NCBI GenBank assembly: GCA_913778765.1
Contig: CAJYXO010000109.1
Coordinates: 1 to 64,000 of the forward strand
DNA length: 64,000 bases
Source of the DNA: an uncultured Massilia sp.
GTDB lineage: Bacteria; Pseudomonadota; Gammaproteobacteria; Burkholderiales; Burkholderiaceae_D
Direction: 5' to 3'
The position numbers were made by a program, and so were the translations under genes. Shown here piece after piece: positions 34,023 through 42,226 of this stretch (within the stretch, counting starts at the first letter, position 1; each line of letters starts with the position of its first letter). The notes beneath the pieces are model-generated. The model was not told where the DNA came from. It searched no databases and saw only the letters and a list, made by a program, of their open reading frames with translations.

Positions 34023-36419
34023 ATGCAATCCGCTTTTCATCAACAACCCAAGTTGCGCCTCAGCCTGATCGCTGTGGCATGCCAACTGGCATGCTTCACC
34101 GCTGGCGCCAACGCCCAGACTTCGACCCAGCAGAAAGTTGACACCGACGCGGGCCAGATGCGCGAAGTCGTCATCACCGGCAAGAAGATTGGTATGGGTC
34201 TGATGGTCACCGAAGACGCGCCGAAGGCACGTTCGACCATCACGGCAGAGGAACTGGAAAAGCAGCGCCCGACCGGCAACGCCTATGAAGCTCTGGAGAT
34301 GCTGCCGTCCGTGAACAGCTACAACATGGACGCAACCGGCCTGTTCGGTGGCGGCCTGACCCTGCGTGGCTTCAACAGCGACCAGATCGGCGCCACCATC
34401 AACGGCGTGCCGGTCAACGACTCGGGCTCGTTCTCGGTCTATCCGCAAGAATACGTCGACCAGGAAAACACCTGCTCGGAATTCGTGACCCAGGGTTCGA
34501 CCGACGTGGACTCGCCGCAAGTCGGCGCCACCGGCGGTAACTTCGGCATCATCACCTGCAACCCGGAAAACAAGCAGCGCGTCCGCGTGATGCAGACCGT
34601 CGGCCAGCTGAACCTGTGGAAGACCTTCGTCCGCTACGACACCGGCCTGTTCTCGGACAAGCGTTCCAAGGCATTCATTTCCTACTCGCGCGCCAAGGCC
34701 GACAAGTGGAAGGGTGAAGGCGGCGCGGATCGCGAACACGTCGACGGCGGCTTCAACTACGACTGGGACCGCTTCAACTACATCCACGCGACCATCCTGT
34801 GGAATAACGCGAACAACAACAACATCAACAACATCACCCTGGCCGAGCTGAACAAGAACGGCTACGAGTACGACACCACGGCCGTCTTCCCTGGCCATGC
34901 CGTGCCGACCAAGGGCAAGGCGGACGTCGACCCGGTCGCGACCCCGACCTTCTACGGCCTGTCGCGCAACCCGTTCAAGAACGCGATCGCTTCGGCCACC
35001 GCCAAGTTCCGCCTGGGCCCCGACACCGACCTGAAGATCGTGCCTTACTACTGGTACGGCTTCGGCAACGGTGGTATCCAGCAGCGTTCGCAGAAGGAAA
35101 ACGCGTTCCTGGGCACCACCATCGGCAGCAACGGCCGCTACAACCTGAATGGCACCGTCGACCTGAACGGCGACGGCGACTTCCTGGACACCGTCGTCGT
35201 GGCCAACGCCTCGGTGACCCGCACCAACCGTCCTGGCGTGACCGCTTCGCTGACCCACACCATGGGCGACCACACCATCCTGGGCGGCTTCTGGTACGAG
35301 AACGCCAAGCACCGCCAGACCGGCACCATGGTCCCGGTGGACAACTTCGGCAGCTACGACCCGTGGCTGCAGGACGGCGCCATCAAGCGTGCCGACGGCA
35401 CCCTGTTCCAGAGCCGCGACTGGGTGACCAAGTCGATCGGTTGGCAGGCATTCCTGCAGGACACCGTGTCCCTGCTGGACGACAAGGCGACCCTGAACTT
35501 CGGCCTGCGTACCCCGCACCTGAAGCGCGACGTCACCAACAACCTGAGCGAAGGCAACACCTACGGCACCTACCGTATCGCCAAGACCTACAGCTCGGTC
35601 CTGCCGCAGCTGGGCGCCCGCTATCGCATCACCAACGACGACCAGATCTTCGCGTCGATCGCCAAGAACATGAAGGCGCCGCCGAACTTCGTGTACGGTA
35701 ACGCCGGCACCAACGTCCAGTTCGTCAACGGCGTGGCGACCCTGAAGGGCGACGTGAAGTCGGAAACCTCGTGGAACACCGACATCGGCTACCGCCACCA
35801 GGACAACAAGTACATCGCCACCCTGACCGTGTTCGACGTGAACTTCAAGAACCGCCAGGCGACTGCGTTCGACGAATTCACCCAGGCATCGAGCTACACC
35901 AACGTCGGCGACGTGCGCAACCGCGGTTTCGAGATCGAAGCGAACAACATGCCGATCAACGGCTGGTCGCTGTACGGCTCGCTCGGCTACCAGAAGAGCG
36001 AGATCAAGAACGACCTGCGCATCAGCTCGACCGCAGTGCTGCCGACCGCCGGCAAGGAAATGCCGAACACCCCGCGCTGGAAGGCCGGCCTGTCGCTCCA
36101 GTACTCGGTGGGTGAGTTCTATGCTCGCGTGAAGGCACGCGCCACCAGCGAACAGCAGGGCACCTTCGCCAACGACGAAACCGCACCGGGCTACACCACC
36201 TTCTCGCTGGACGGTGGCTACAAGTTCGCGGACTACGGCCTGCTGAAGAATCCGAAGCTGCAGTGGAACATCAGCAACCTGACCAACAAGCAGTACCGCA
36301 ACCCGTCGTCGACCACCGTCACCAACGCGGTCGCCTACCCGGGCATCTCGGCCGGTACGCTGCGTTACTACCTGGGCGCACCGCGCTTCGCATCGGTCAC
36401 CCTGTCGGTCGACATCTGA
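34023..36419 (+). CDS. TonB-dependent receptor in the nucleic-acid catabolism cluster
   Basis: A 798-residue outer-membrane receptor with signal peptide LRLSLIAVACQLACFTAGANA. The plug domain has MREVVITGKK as a TonB-box-like start, ARSTITAEELEKQRPTGNAYE, LTLRGFNSDQIGATINGVPV and TDVDSPQVGATGGNFGIITC. The barrel ends in ASVTLSVDI. Two cysteines in the plug region (NTCSEF and ITCNPEN) may form a disulfide. Its neighbours are an exported adenosine-deaminase-like protein upstream and a 5'-nucleotidase and S1/P1 nuclease downstream, so its ligand may be nucleotides, nucleosides or nucleic-acid fragments; this is inference from position only. A strong TTCG-loop terminator ends the transcript. Confidence 0.9.
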   Translation: MQSAFHQQPKLRLSLIAVACQLACFTAGANAQTSTQQKVDTDAGQMREVVITGKKIGMGLMVTEDAPKARSTITAEELEKQRPTGNAYEALEMLPSVNSYNMDATGLFGGGLTLRGFNSDQIGATINGVPVNDSGSFSVYPQEYVDQENTCSEFVTQGSTDVDSPQVGATGGNFGIITCNPENKQRVRVMQTVGQLNLWKTFVRYDTGLFSDKRSKAFISYSRAKADKWKGEGGADREHVDGGFNYDWDRFNYIHATILWNNANNNNINNITLAELNKNGYEYDTTAVFPGHAVPTKGKADVDPVATPTFYGLSRNPFKNAIASATAKFRLGPDTDLKIVPYYWYGFGNGGIQQRSQKENAFLGTTIGSNGRYNLNGTVDLNGDGDFLDTVVVANASVTRTNRPGVTASLTHTMGDHTILGGFWYENAKHRQTGTMVPVDNFGSYDPWLQDGAIKRADGTLFQSRDWVTKSIGWQAFLQDTVSLLDDKATLNFGLRTPHLKRDVTNNLSEGNTYGTYRIAKTYSSVLPQLGARYRITNDDQIFASIAKNMKAPPNFVYGNAGTNVQFVNGVATLKGDVKSETSWNTDIGYRHQDNKYIATLTVFDVNFKNRQATAFDEFTQASSYTNVGDVRNRGFEIEANNMPINGWSLYGSLGYQKSEIKNDLRISSTAVLPTAGKEMPNTPRWKAGLSLQYSVGEFYARVKARATSEQQGTFANDETAPGYTTFSLDGGYKFADYGLLKNPKLQWNISNLTNKQYRNPSSTTVTNAVAYPGISAGTLRYYLGAPRFASVTLSVDI

Positions 36420-36475
36420 TGTGAGGCCTGCACCGGCCGCGGCAGTTGAGCGGCCGGCGCAGTTCGCCGATAATG

Positions 36476-36503
36476 AAAACAGGCCTTCGGGCCTGTTTTT
36501 TTT
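36476..36503 (+). terminator. Rho-independent terminator with TTCG tetraloop
   Basis: A perfect 10-bp stem (AAAACAGGCC paired with GGCCTGTTTT) closes on a TTCG loop and runs into T8. It lies 57 bp after the receptor stop. A second hairpin, CCGGCCGC/GCGGCCGG (36433-36457), sits just before it. Confidence 0.92.
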
Positions 36504-36530
36504 CATACCTGCATTCGTATTGACATTCAC

Positions 36531-38231
36531 ATGGTCCTTCGTCCCCGCATTTCCGTCCTGGCGCTCGCGCTCGCATCCCTGATCGCCGGCTGCGCCAGCA
36601 CCGGCCCCGGCGCGCCCCAGCGTCCTTCCATCGACATCAACCTGGTCGCCCTGAACGACTTCCACGGCAACCTCGAAGCGAGCAAGTACAACTACGCGCC
36701 GGCGAGCGGTGCGGAGAAGACCACCATCCAGGCCGGCGGCATCGACCTGCTGGGCGGCGCCATCGCCGCCTTCCGCAAGGAGGACAAGGACCTGCTGTTC
36801 GTCGCCGCCGGCGACCTGGTCGGCGCCAGCCCGGCCTTGTCGTCGATGTGGGCTGACGAACCGAGCATCGTAGCGATGAACCGGATGGGCCTGGTTGCCA
36901 GCTCGCTGGGCAACCACGAATTCGACCAGGGCAGCAAGGAACTGCTGCGCCAGCAGCACGGCGGCTGCGATTCGCCGAGGCCGAGCAAGGCCTGCCAACT
37001 CGCGCCAGGCTTCCAGGGCGCCGGCTTCAGCTACCTGGCCACCAACGTGGTCGACCAGGCCACCGGCAAGAACCTGGTGCCGGGCTGGCGTATCGTCGAC
37101 GGCAAGGGCGTCAAGGTCGGCCTGATCGGCGCGGTCCTGAAGGACACGCCCTCGGTGGCGGTGGCCTCGGCCATCAAGGGCCTGTCCTTCCTTGACGAAG
37201 CGGCATCCATCAACAAGGTGCTGCCCGCCATGCGCGCCCAGGGCGCCCAGGTGTTCGTGGTGCTGATCCACGAAGGCGGCCATACCGGCGAGCCTTTCGA
37301 TAAAACCTACTGTGACGGCCTGCAGGGGCCGATCGTCGGCATCGTGAAGAAGCTGGACCCGGCGATCCGCCTGGTCATCACCGGCCATTCGCACAAGGGC
37401 TATCTGTGCAAGGTCGACGGCCGCGTGGTCACCCAGGCCGACTACGCCGGCCACGTGCTGTCGCGCATCCGCATGCAGGTCGACCCTGGCAGCGGCGCGG
37501 TGCGCGATATCGACGTACGCAACGTCGTCATGGCGCCGGGCGCTTATGCTCCCGATCCTTCCCTGACGGCCTACCTGCAGGACGTCCGCGCGCGCAGCAC
37601 CGCCGAACTGGCCAAGCCGGTCGCCACCATCGCGGCCGCCGGCGCCATGCCGCGCAAGGAAAGCGAAGCCGGCGAATCGCCGCTGGGCGACCTGATCGCC
37701 GACGCCGCGCTGGCCGCGACCCGCGAGCAGGGCGTGCAGGTGGCCTTCATGAACCCGGGCGGCATCCGCAAGGATCTCGAAGTGGGCGAGAAGGGCGTGG
37801 TCAGCTTCGGCCAGGCCCAGGCCGTGCTCCCGTTCGGGAACACCCTGGTGGTGATGGACCTGACCGGCGCCCAGCTGCGCGCGGCGCTGGAGCAGCAATG
37901 GGACCGCCCGGGCGGCGGCCGCTACATGCTGCAGGTCTCGCACAGCCTGTCGTATGCCTGGGACAGCAGCCGCCCGGTGGGCCAGCGCCTGGTGCCGGGC
38001 AGCCTGAAGGTGAACGGCGCGGCGGTCGAGGATGCGAAGACCTACCGCGTGGCGGCGAACAACTTCCTGGCCGACGGCGGCGACAACTTCCCGGCGCTGG
38101 CCCAGGGCGTGAACCGCTCGGACACCCGGATCCGCGACCTCGACGCGCTGATCGCCTACATGAAACAGCATCCAGACACTGGCGCGGCTTCGCTGGCGGC
38201 GCCTCAGCCGCGCATCCGGAAGGTGCGATAA
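36531..38231 (+). CDS. Lipoprotein metallophosphatase/5'-nucleotidase
   Basis: A 566-residue lipoprotein: the N-terminus RISVLALALASLIAGCAST has a lipobox (LIAGC). The calcineurin-like metal-binding set is complete: LNDFHGNLE, AAGDLVGASPALSS, LGNHEFDQG, FVVLIHEGGH and VITGHSHKGY. The C-terminal 5'-nucleotidase domain contains GESPLGDLIADA, FMNPGGIRKDLEVG and VAANNFLADGGDNF. It should dephosphorylate extracellular or periplasmic nucleotides to nucleosides. It lies between the TonB receptor and the S1/P1 nuclease gene, which would supply its substrates. The start is only 27 bp after the terminator T-run, so its promoter must be in or near that short gap (TTGACA occurs at 36520-36525, which would imply a very short leader) or it depends on read-through. 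Confidence 0.93.
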   Translation: MVLRPRISVLALALASLIAGCASTGPGAPQRPSIDINLVALNDFHGNLEASKYNYAPASGAEKTTIQAGGIDLLGGAIAAFRKEDKDLLFVAAGDLVGASPALSSMWADEPSIVAMNRMGLVASSLGNHEFDQGSKELLRQQHGGCDSPRPSKACQLAPGFQGAGFSYLATNVVDQATGKNLVPGWRIVDGKGVKVGLIGAVLKDTPSVAVASAIKGLSFLDEAASINKVLPAMRAQGAQVFVVLIHEGGHTGEPFDKTYCDGLQGPIVGIVKKLDPAIRLVITGHSHKGYLCKVDGRVVTQADYAGHVLSRIRMQVDPGSGAVRDIDVRNVVMAPGAYAPDPSLTAYLQDVRARSTAELAKPVATIAAAGAMPRKESEAGESPLGDLIADAALAATREQGVQVAFMNPGGIRKDLEVGEKGVVSFGQAQAVLPFGNTLVVMDLTGAQLRAALEQQWDRPGGGRYMLQVSHSLSYAWDSSRPVGQRLVPGSLKVNGAAVEDAKTYRVAANNFLADGGDNFPALAQGVNRSDTRIRDLDALIAYMKQHPDTGAASLAAPQPRIRKVR

Positions 38232-38264
38232 TCCAGAGGACGCAGTCCCACCAAGGAATCATCC

Positions 38265-39326
38265 ATGAAAAAACTAGCATGTGTACTCGCGCTGGCAGGC
38301 GCCTTCGCCTCGACCGAGGCCCTGGCCTGGGGTAACGACGGCCACCGCGCGGTCGGCGCCATCGCCGACAAACTGATCAAGGGCAGCAAGGCCGAACAGC
38401 AGGTCAAAACCATCCTGAACCCGGGCGAGAGCCTGGAGTCGATCGCCACCTGGCCGGACTGCGTGAAGGGCAACTGGTGCGGTCCGCAGACCCCGGACAT
38501 GATCGAGTACGTGAACGCGAATCCGAAGCACAGCGAGTACCACTACACCGACGTGCCGTTCCAGCTCGATCACTACCATGACGGCGCCGCCGGCACCGCC
38601 GACGACGACATCGTGCAGACCCTGAAGCAGGCGATCGCCGTCCTGCAGGGCAAGGACACCCCGGCCACCAACCCGCACAAGTTCAGCAAGCGCCAGGCCC
38701 TGATCCTGATCACCCACATGACCGGCGACATCCACCAGCCGCTGCACGTGGGCGCGGCCTTCGTCAACAAGGACGGCAAGTTCGTGGTGCCGAAGACCAA
38801 GGCCGAGATCGACGAAACGGCCGTCTTCGATTCGCGCGGCGGCAACAACTTCCTGATGGACGACGAGAAGCTGACCGGCCTGGTCGCCAAGCTGTCCGAC
38901 GTCATCCCGCCGGAAGAAGCGAAGCCGATCAAGGAAGGCGTGCCGAAGGCGCTGACCAAGCCTTTCCACTCCTACTGGGACACCACCACCGTCAACTACG
39001 CCTTCCGCCGCATCAGCACGAAGACGCCGGAAAAGTTCGCGCAGGCGGCGATCGACATGAAGCCGACCGTCGCTGCCTCGACCGGCGACCTGTCGACCTG
39101 GCCCTACCAGTGGGCGGACGACGCGCTGGCCGTGTCGAAGCAGGCCTTCGACGGCGTCACCGTCGGCAAGATCACCCCGCAGACCAGCAAGAAGGGCGAG
39201 ACCTACTACACCTGGAGCCTGGAAGTGCCGCAGAACTACCCGGTGCCGAGCTCCGCGATCGCCAAGACCCAGCTGATCAAGGGCGGGTATCATCTGGCGC
39301 AGCTGCTGCAGGCGATCTACCAATAA
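38265..39326 (+). CDS. Secreted S1/P1-type nuclease
   Basis: A 353-residue zinc nuclease. The signal peptide ends EALA and the predicted mature protein starts WGNDGHRAVGAIA. In S1/P1 nucleases the N-terminal Trp and the following Asp/His coordinate the zinc cluster, so this cleavage site is functionally required and well placed. Other metal ligands lie in HYTDVPF, LITHMTGDIHQPLHVGAAF and the SYWDTTTVNYAF region. The enzyme cuts single-stranded DNA and RNA to 5'-nucleotides, some with 3'-nucleotidase activity. It follows the 5'-nucleotidase gene by 33 bp with AAGGA before ATG, so the two are probably one unit, and it ends at a strong terminator. Confidence 0.94.
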   Translation: MKKLACVLALAGAFASTEALAWGNDGHRAVGAIADKLIKGSKAEQQVKTILNPGESLESIATWPDCVKGNWCGPQTPDMIEYVNANPKHSEYHYTDVPFQLDHYHDGAAGTADDDIVQTLKQAIAVLQGKDTPATNPHKFSKRQALILITHMTGDIHQPLHVGAAFVNKDGKFVVPKTKAEIDETAVFDSRGGNNFLMDDEKLTGLVAKLSDVIPPEEAKPIKEGVPKALTKPFHSYWDTTTVNYAFRRISTKTPEKFAQAAIDMKPTVAASTGDLSTWPYQWADDALAVSKQAFDGVTVGKITPQTSKKGETYYTWSLEVPQNYPVPSSAIAKTQLIKGGYHLAQLLQAIYQ

Positions 39327-39351
39327 ACGCCGGGCGCTTGCAGCCCCCTTG

Positions 39352-39388
39352 AAACCGCCGCACGCCGCAGGGTGTGCGGCGGTTTTTT
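39352..39388 (+). terminator. Rho-independent terminator after the S1/P1 nuclease gene
   Basis: A 12-bp stem pairs AAACCGCCGCAC (39352-39363) with GTGCGGCGGTTT (39374-39385) across a 10-base loop and ends in a T run. It lies 25 bp after the nuclease stop and just before the lower-GC cassette at 39.4-41.2 kb. Confidence 0.92.
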
Positions 39389-39468
39389 CAAAGACGATTG
39401 ATGCGACTCTGTCCGATGTCGGTGTAGAGATAAGATGTAAGTTTCTCAGGGATACGGTTTGAAATTTG

Positions 39469-39891
39469 TCATTCTTGATTGACGTTCTTGATCAGGCGTT
39501 TCAAGAATTTATTTTCTTGCTCCAAGAGGCCGTATTTGCACTCGTAGTAAGCCACGTCATAGTCGTGATATCGCGGATTAACCATCGCTGCTTCACTCGC
39601 CCATTTCGTCATTGACGCACGACTTAGCTCACAGAATTTTTGCGCATTAAGCTGATTGTGCAAATATTGCCTTAGCAGGACTTTGTTCCTATTTTTCAGT
39701 GGAATGGTAGAGGCAAGGTTTTCTGCGAGTCTCACGTTTTCTTTTTTGAGGTCATTAGAAAGACCGTTGAAGCACTCAACATCACCAAATGCGCCCCCCA
39801 AATGCTTCAGGCACTCAGGGTCGGTCGAAGCATGGCAGAGACTGGAAATGCAGACAAATGTACAGGCTGCAATTTTAGTGGCTCGCATCAT
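39469..39891 (-). CDS. Small periplasmic LprI-like protein, candidate immunity to the adjacent lysozyme-like protein
   Basis: A 140-residue exported protein. ATG 39891 (MMRATKIAACTFVCISSLCHA) starts a good signal peptide; the longer frame from 39939 lies within the upstream gene. The mature part has spaced cysteines (DPECLKHL, DVECFNG, KFCELS, YYECKYG) and the pattern of lysozyme-inhibitor LprI/DUF1311-like proteins, with repeated Leu-rich helices. It overlaps the 3' end of the muramidase-like gene by 17 bp, so it is made together with it. Gene order (PAAR, muramidase, periplasmic small protein) matches a type VI effector-immunity pair in which the last gene protects the producer's own cell wall. 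Base composition is markedly lower in GC than the flanks. The family match is by pattern only. Confidence 0.65.
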   Translation of the reverse strand: MMRATKIAACTFVCISSLCHASTDPECLKHLGGAFGDVECFNGLSNDLKKENVRLAENLASTIPLKNRNKVLLRQYLHNQLNAQKFCELSRASMTKWASEAAMVNPRYHDYDVAYYECKYGLLEQENKFLKRLIKNVNQE

Positions 39892-40465
39892 AGACTCCGG
39901 ATTTAAATAATTTTGCCTCTGCCGCGCGCCTTCCTTCATTGCCGCCGCCGGTCCTGTATTTCTCTATCGTGGCAGGGATCGATTCGTATTTTCCCGAGTT
40001 GACAGCGGCGAACAATTTTAATGCACCATGTGCTCCAGTATTGAAGGTCAACGACACCAGTGCATCATATTCCTGTTGATACATCGGAACTTTCACGTTT
40101 CTATTGACTGCGTTCTCTGCATCGGCAAGATCCTTCTTCAGCAATTCCTTAGCCTGTTCGTCTGTAATTTTTTTTCCAAGTTTGAGTTTATCCGCTGCCA
40201 CGACAAGGTGGCCGCACCCGACCGTTGGTAACCCGCGACTGTCCTTGTATACTTCCAAGCTAAAGCCGTTTGTTACCTTTTGGTGCGCAAAATTCTTGCC
40301 GTTCATTACTCCGTTTTCCCAGGTTCCAAGAAATGGCAGCAAATTCTCCGAGATTTTCCAAGGCTTTCCAAGACGCGCTGTTGCTCCCGTATTCACGGAG
40401 TCAATGGTCGTGTTAGTTGGGCCGGCGACCACGGGTGCCGACTCGCTACTTATTCTCTCAGGCAT
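39875..40465 (-). CDS. GH24 (T4-lysozyme-like) muramidase domain protein, candidate T6SS effector
   Basis: A 196-residue protein without signal peptide. After an approximately 35-residue leader, the T4-lysozyme pattern appears: VYKDSRGLPTVGCGHLV, ITDEQAKELLKKDL, AENAVNRNVKVPMYQQEYDALVSL, FNTGAHGAL and RRAAEAKLFKSG. The family normally has a catalytic Glu ten positions before the Asp of YKD; here that position is Asn (TNGFSLEVYKD), while the Asp and Thr are kept. Activity is thus uncertain, or another acid such as the Glu of WENG replaces it. The gene lies 8 bp after the PAAR gene and overlaps the LprI-like gene, so export on a type VI spike by the PAAR protein is likely. A prophage endolysin is the alternative, but no phage genes are nearby. 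Confidence 0.75.
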   Translation of the reverse strand: MPERISSESAPVVAGPTNTTIDSVNTGATARLGKPWKISENLLPFLGTWENGVMNGKNFAHQKVTNGFSLEVYKDSRGLPTVGCGHLVVAADKLKLGKKITDEQAKELLKKDLADAENAVNRNVKVPMYQQEYDALVSLTFNTGAHGALKLFAAVNSGKYESIPATIEKYRTGGGNEGRRAAEAKLFKSGVYDASH

Positions 40466-40473
40466 AAGAGTCC

Positions 40474-41016
40474 TTAAGCTTCTAAGTGTCCCAGATGTAT
40501 TTCGATGACATGTGCGTCAGACGTGTAGAATCGCTGCGTTTTGCCCTCATCGTCTGTTTCGCCGTGGATCAGCTCGCCAGATGCCAATTTTGCCGTGTAA
40601 TAGGTGCCAGCAAGCGGTCGGCCATCTCCTCCAAGCAGCAGAAATTGTTCGTCATACGCCTGTCGAGCTGATGAGCTGACGCCTGCGGTATTTCCCACCC
40701 ACTGACCGTTATGGTCCTGTGTAAAGCCGGAAGGAATCGCTTCGCCGCCTTCAGTTCCGACTCCGTCGATGCCGTTGAGAGTGGAATAAATAGGGCACCC
40801 GCCGCTGGTCTTCATACCGTGGATAACCCGACTGTGTCCGTTGGCGAGCGTGGAACGTGAGAACCCTTCTGCAATTACGCAGTTCTTGCGACAGGCCATG
40901 CGAGCACCTTGAAAACCGTATGGCACGCCGCGGCCGGTGCAGGTACTGAGGCCCTCCGCAACCTTGCCGCCACAAGCGGCGTTATCGCCTTCGCGAACCC
41001 AGCCGATGATATTCAT
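40474..41016 (-). CDS. PAAR-domain type VI secretion spike-tip protein
   Basis: A 180-residue protein. The first 90 or so residues form a PAAR-like domain: IIGWVREGDNAACGGKV, CRKNCVIAEGFSRSTLANGHSRVIHGMKTSGGCPIYSTLNG split here into its repeating beta turns with Cys and His residues for metal binding. The C-terminal half (GQWVGNTAGVSSSARQAYDE, GDGRPLAGTYYTAKLASG, THAVIEIHLG-like end) looks like a small beta-rich adaptor for cargo, of the type seen in PAAR proteins that carry toxins in trans. ATG 41016 overlaps the stop of an upstream 60-codon frame (ATGA). No vgrG, tssB/C or other T6SS core gene is in the window, so this is an orphan cassette. The sequence quoted as one domain contains several short motifs, not a continuous signature. 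Confidence 0.75.
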   Translation of the reverse strand: MNIIGWVREGDNAACGGKVAEGLSTCTGRGVPYGFQGARMACRKNCVIAEGFSRSTLANGHSRVIHGMKTSGGCPIYSTLNGIDGVGTEGGEAIPSGFTQDHNGQWVGNTAGVSSSARQAYDEQFLLLGGDGRPLAGTYYTAKLASGELIHGETDDEGKTQRFYTSDAHVIEIHLGHLEA

Positions 41017-41195
41017 GCATCGTCCTCCGTTGGTGTCATGTCACCCGATCGAAGCAACTTTGGTATGCCATCGTCGCTGGCATACTCTTGGATTCGCGCA
41101 GAACTTTGCGTGGTCTTGGCGCCAGGCGTGGCGGAGGGCATGCCAAATACCTCGAAGAAGCGAGAGGGACGTGGCTTGTCAATTGGGATGTTCAA
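41013..41195 (-). CDS. Small hypothetical frame upstream of the PAAR gene (possible remnant)
   Basis: A 60-codon frame starting with TTG at 41195 and overlapping the PAAR start by ATGA. The product (PSRFFEVFGMPSATPGAK, DDGIPKLLRSGDMTPTEDDA at the end) has no recognisable domain or signal. The frame is open back to 41216, where a stop occurs, and has no ATG. It may be the coupled C-terminal remnant of a longer upstream T6SS gene (such as VgrG or an adaptor) lost by deletion, or a short leader peptide. The ATGA overlap is the only strong argument that it is translated. Confidence 0.4.
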   Translation of the reverse strand: MNIPIDKPRPSRFFEVFGMPSATPGAKTTQSSARIQEYASDDGIPKLLRSGDMTPTEDDA

Positions 41196-41348
41196 TGAAT
41201 CTAGAAGAGGCGTTTCTTAAGAAAACTATTTCAACGAATATGTCATTCTGGACATAAGCATGAGTTGAGGCTTGTCAACCTTAGTGAAAGCGCGCCCTTG
41301 GTGAGAAAGCATCGTTAGAATGTCGGCAATCTTATCTTTTGGTTCACC

Positions 41349-42191
41349 ATGCGCACATTCTCCTTCCTCGCCCTCGCGGCCGCCTCCCTCCTGCCCGGCC
41401 TCGCCGCCGCCCAGGCCCAACCTACCGAGCGCAACCTGCCGCTGTGGGAAGCCGGCATCGGCGCCGCCGCCTTCAGCACGCCGGCCTACCCGGGCGCGGA
41501 CGACCGCAACCACCGGGTGCTGGCCCTGCCTTACCTGATCTACCGCGGGCGCGTCTTCCGCGCCGACCAGAACGGCATCGGCGCGCGCCTGCTGAATACG
41601 GACAAGGTCGAATTCGACGTCGGCTTCGCCGGCTCGCTGCCCGCGCATTCGGACGACGTCGAGGCGCGGCGCGGCATGCCGGACCTCGGCACCCTGGTCG
41701 AGTTCGGGCCGCGGGTGAAGTACAAGTTTGCCGACCTGGGCGAGCAGGGCAGGCTGCGCTTCGAGCTGCCGCTGCGCGCCGTGATCGAGGCCAGGAGCGG
41801 CGTGCGGCGCCAGGGCTGGACCATGGAACCGCGGCTGGTGTGGGAAAAGCGGGGAGAGGCGGCGCGCTGGACCATGGAAGCCCAGCTGGGCGCGGTATTC
41901 GGCGACGCGCGCATCAACCGCTATTTCTACGAGGTGGCGCCGCAGTACGTCACGGCCGAGCGTCCGGCCTACCAGGCGGAGAGCGGTTTGATGCTGGTGC
42001 GGACCGGCTTGTTCGGCACCTACAAATTGCATCCCGGCCTGCGCCTGTTCGGCTTCGTCCGGTATGAAACCTATTCGGGGGCGGCGAACCAGGACAGTCC
42101 GCTGATGAAAAAAAATACCGGCGCATCGGCCGGTATCGGTTTTGCCTGGACCTTCGCGCGCTCGCAGGAGCGCGCCCGCGCGGCAGAGTGA
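41349..42191 (+). CDS. MipA/OmpV family outer-membrane protein
   Basis: A 280-residue exported beta-barrel protein. Signal peptide RTFSFLALAAASLLPGLAAAQ is followed by the family start PLWEAGIGAAAFSTPAYPGADDRN and LALPYLIYRGRVFRAD. The C-terminus GASAGIGFAWTFARS keeps the barrel-strand pattern though a short charged tail follows. MipA-type proteins are outer-membrane scaffolds or stress-linked porins; individual roles vary. It is convergent with the nucleoside ABC permease gene (36 bp apart) and borders the low-GC T6SS cassette on its left, so it marks the return to typical chromosomal sequence. Confidence 0.9.
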   Translation: MRTFSFLALAAASLLPGLAAAQAQPTERNLPLWEAGIGAAAFSTPAYPGADDRNHRVLALPYLIYRGRVFRADQNGIGARLLNTDKVEFDVGFAGSLPAHSDDVEARRGMPDLGTLVEFGPRVKYKFADLGEQGRLRFELPLRAVIEARSGVRRQGWTMEPRLVWEKRGEAARWTMEAQLGAVFGDARINRYFYEVAPQYVTAERPAYQAESGLMLVRTGLFGTYKLHPGLRLFGFVRYETYSGAANQDSPLMKKNTGASAGIGFAWTFARSQERARAAE

Positions 42192-42226
42192 ATGCGAATC
42201 GTGGGCTCCCCGAGCCCACGCATGCA

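Noticed and set aside
34020-38171. A 1383-codon minus-strand open frame opposite the TonB receptor and 5'-nucleotidase
   Set aside because: No protein-like composition or motif; both plus-strand genes are complete with signal peptides and family motifs.
39352-39388. Hairpin next to the low-GC cassette as a possible attachment site
   Set aside because: It is a textbook terminator of the S1/P1 nuclease gene; no matching direct repeat was seen at the other end near 41.2 kb, and there is no tRNA or integrase.
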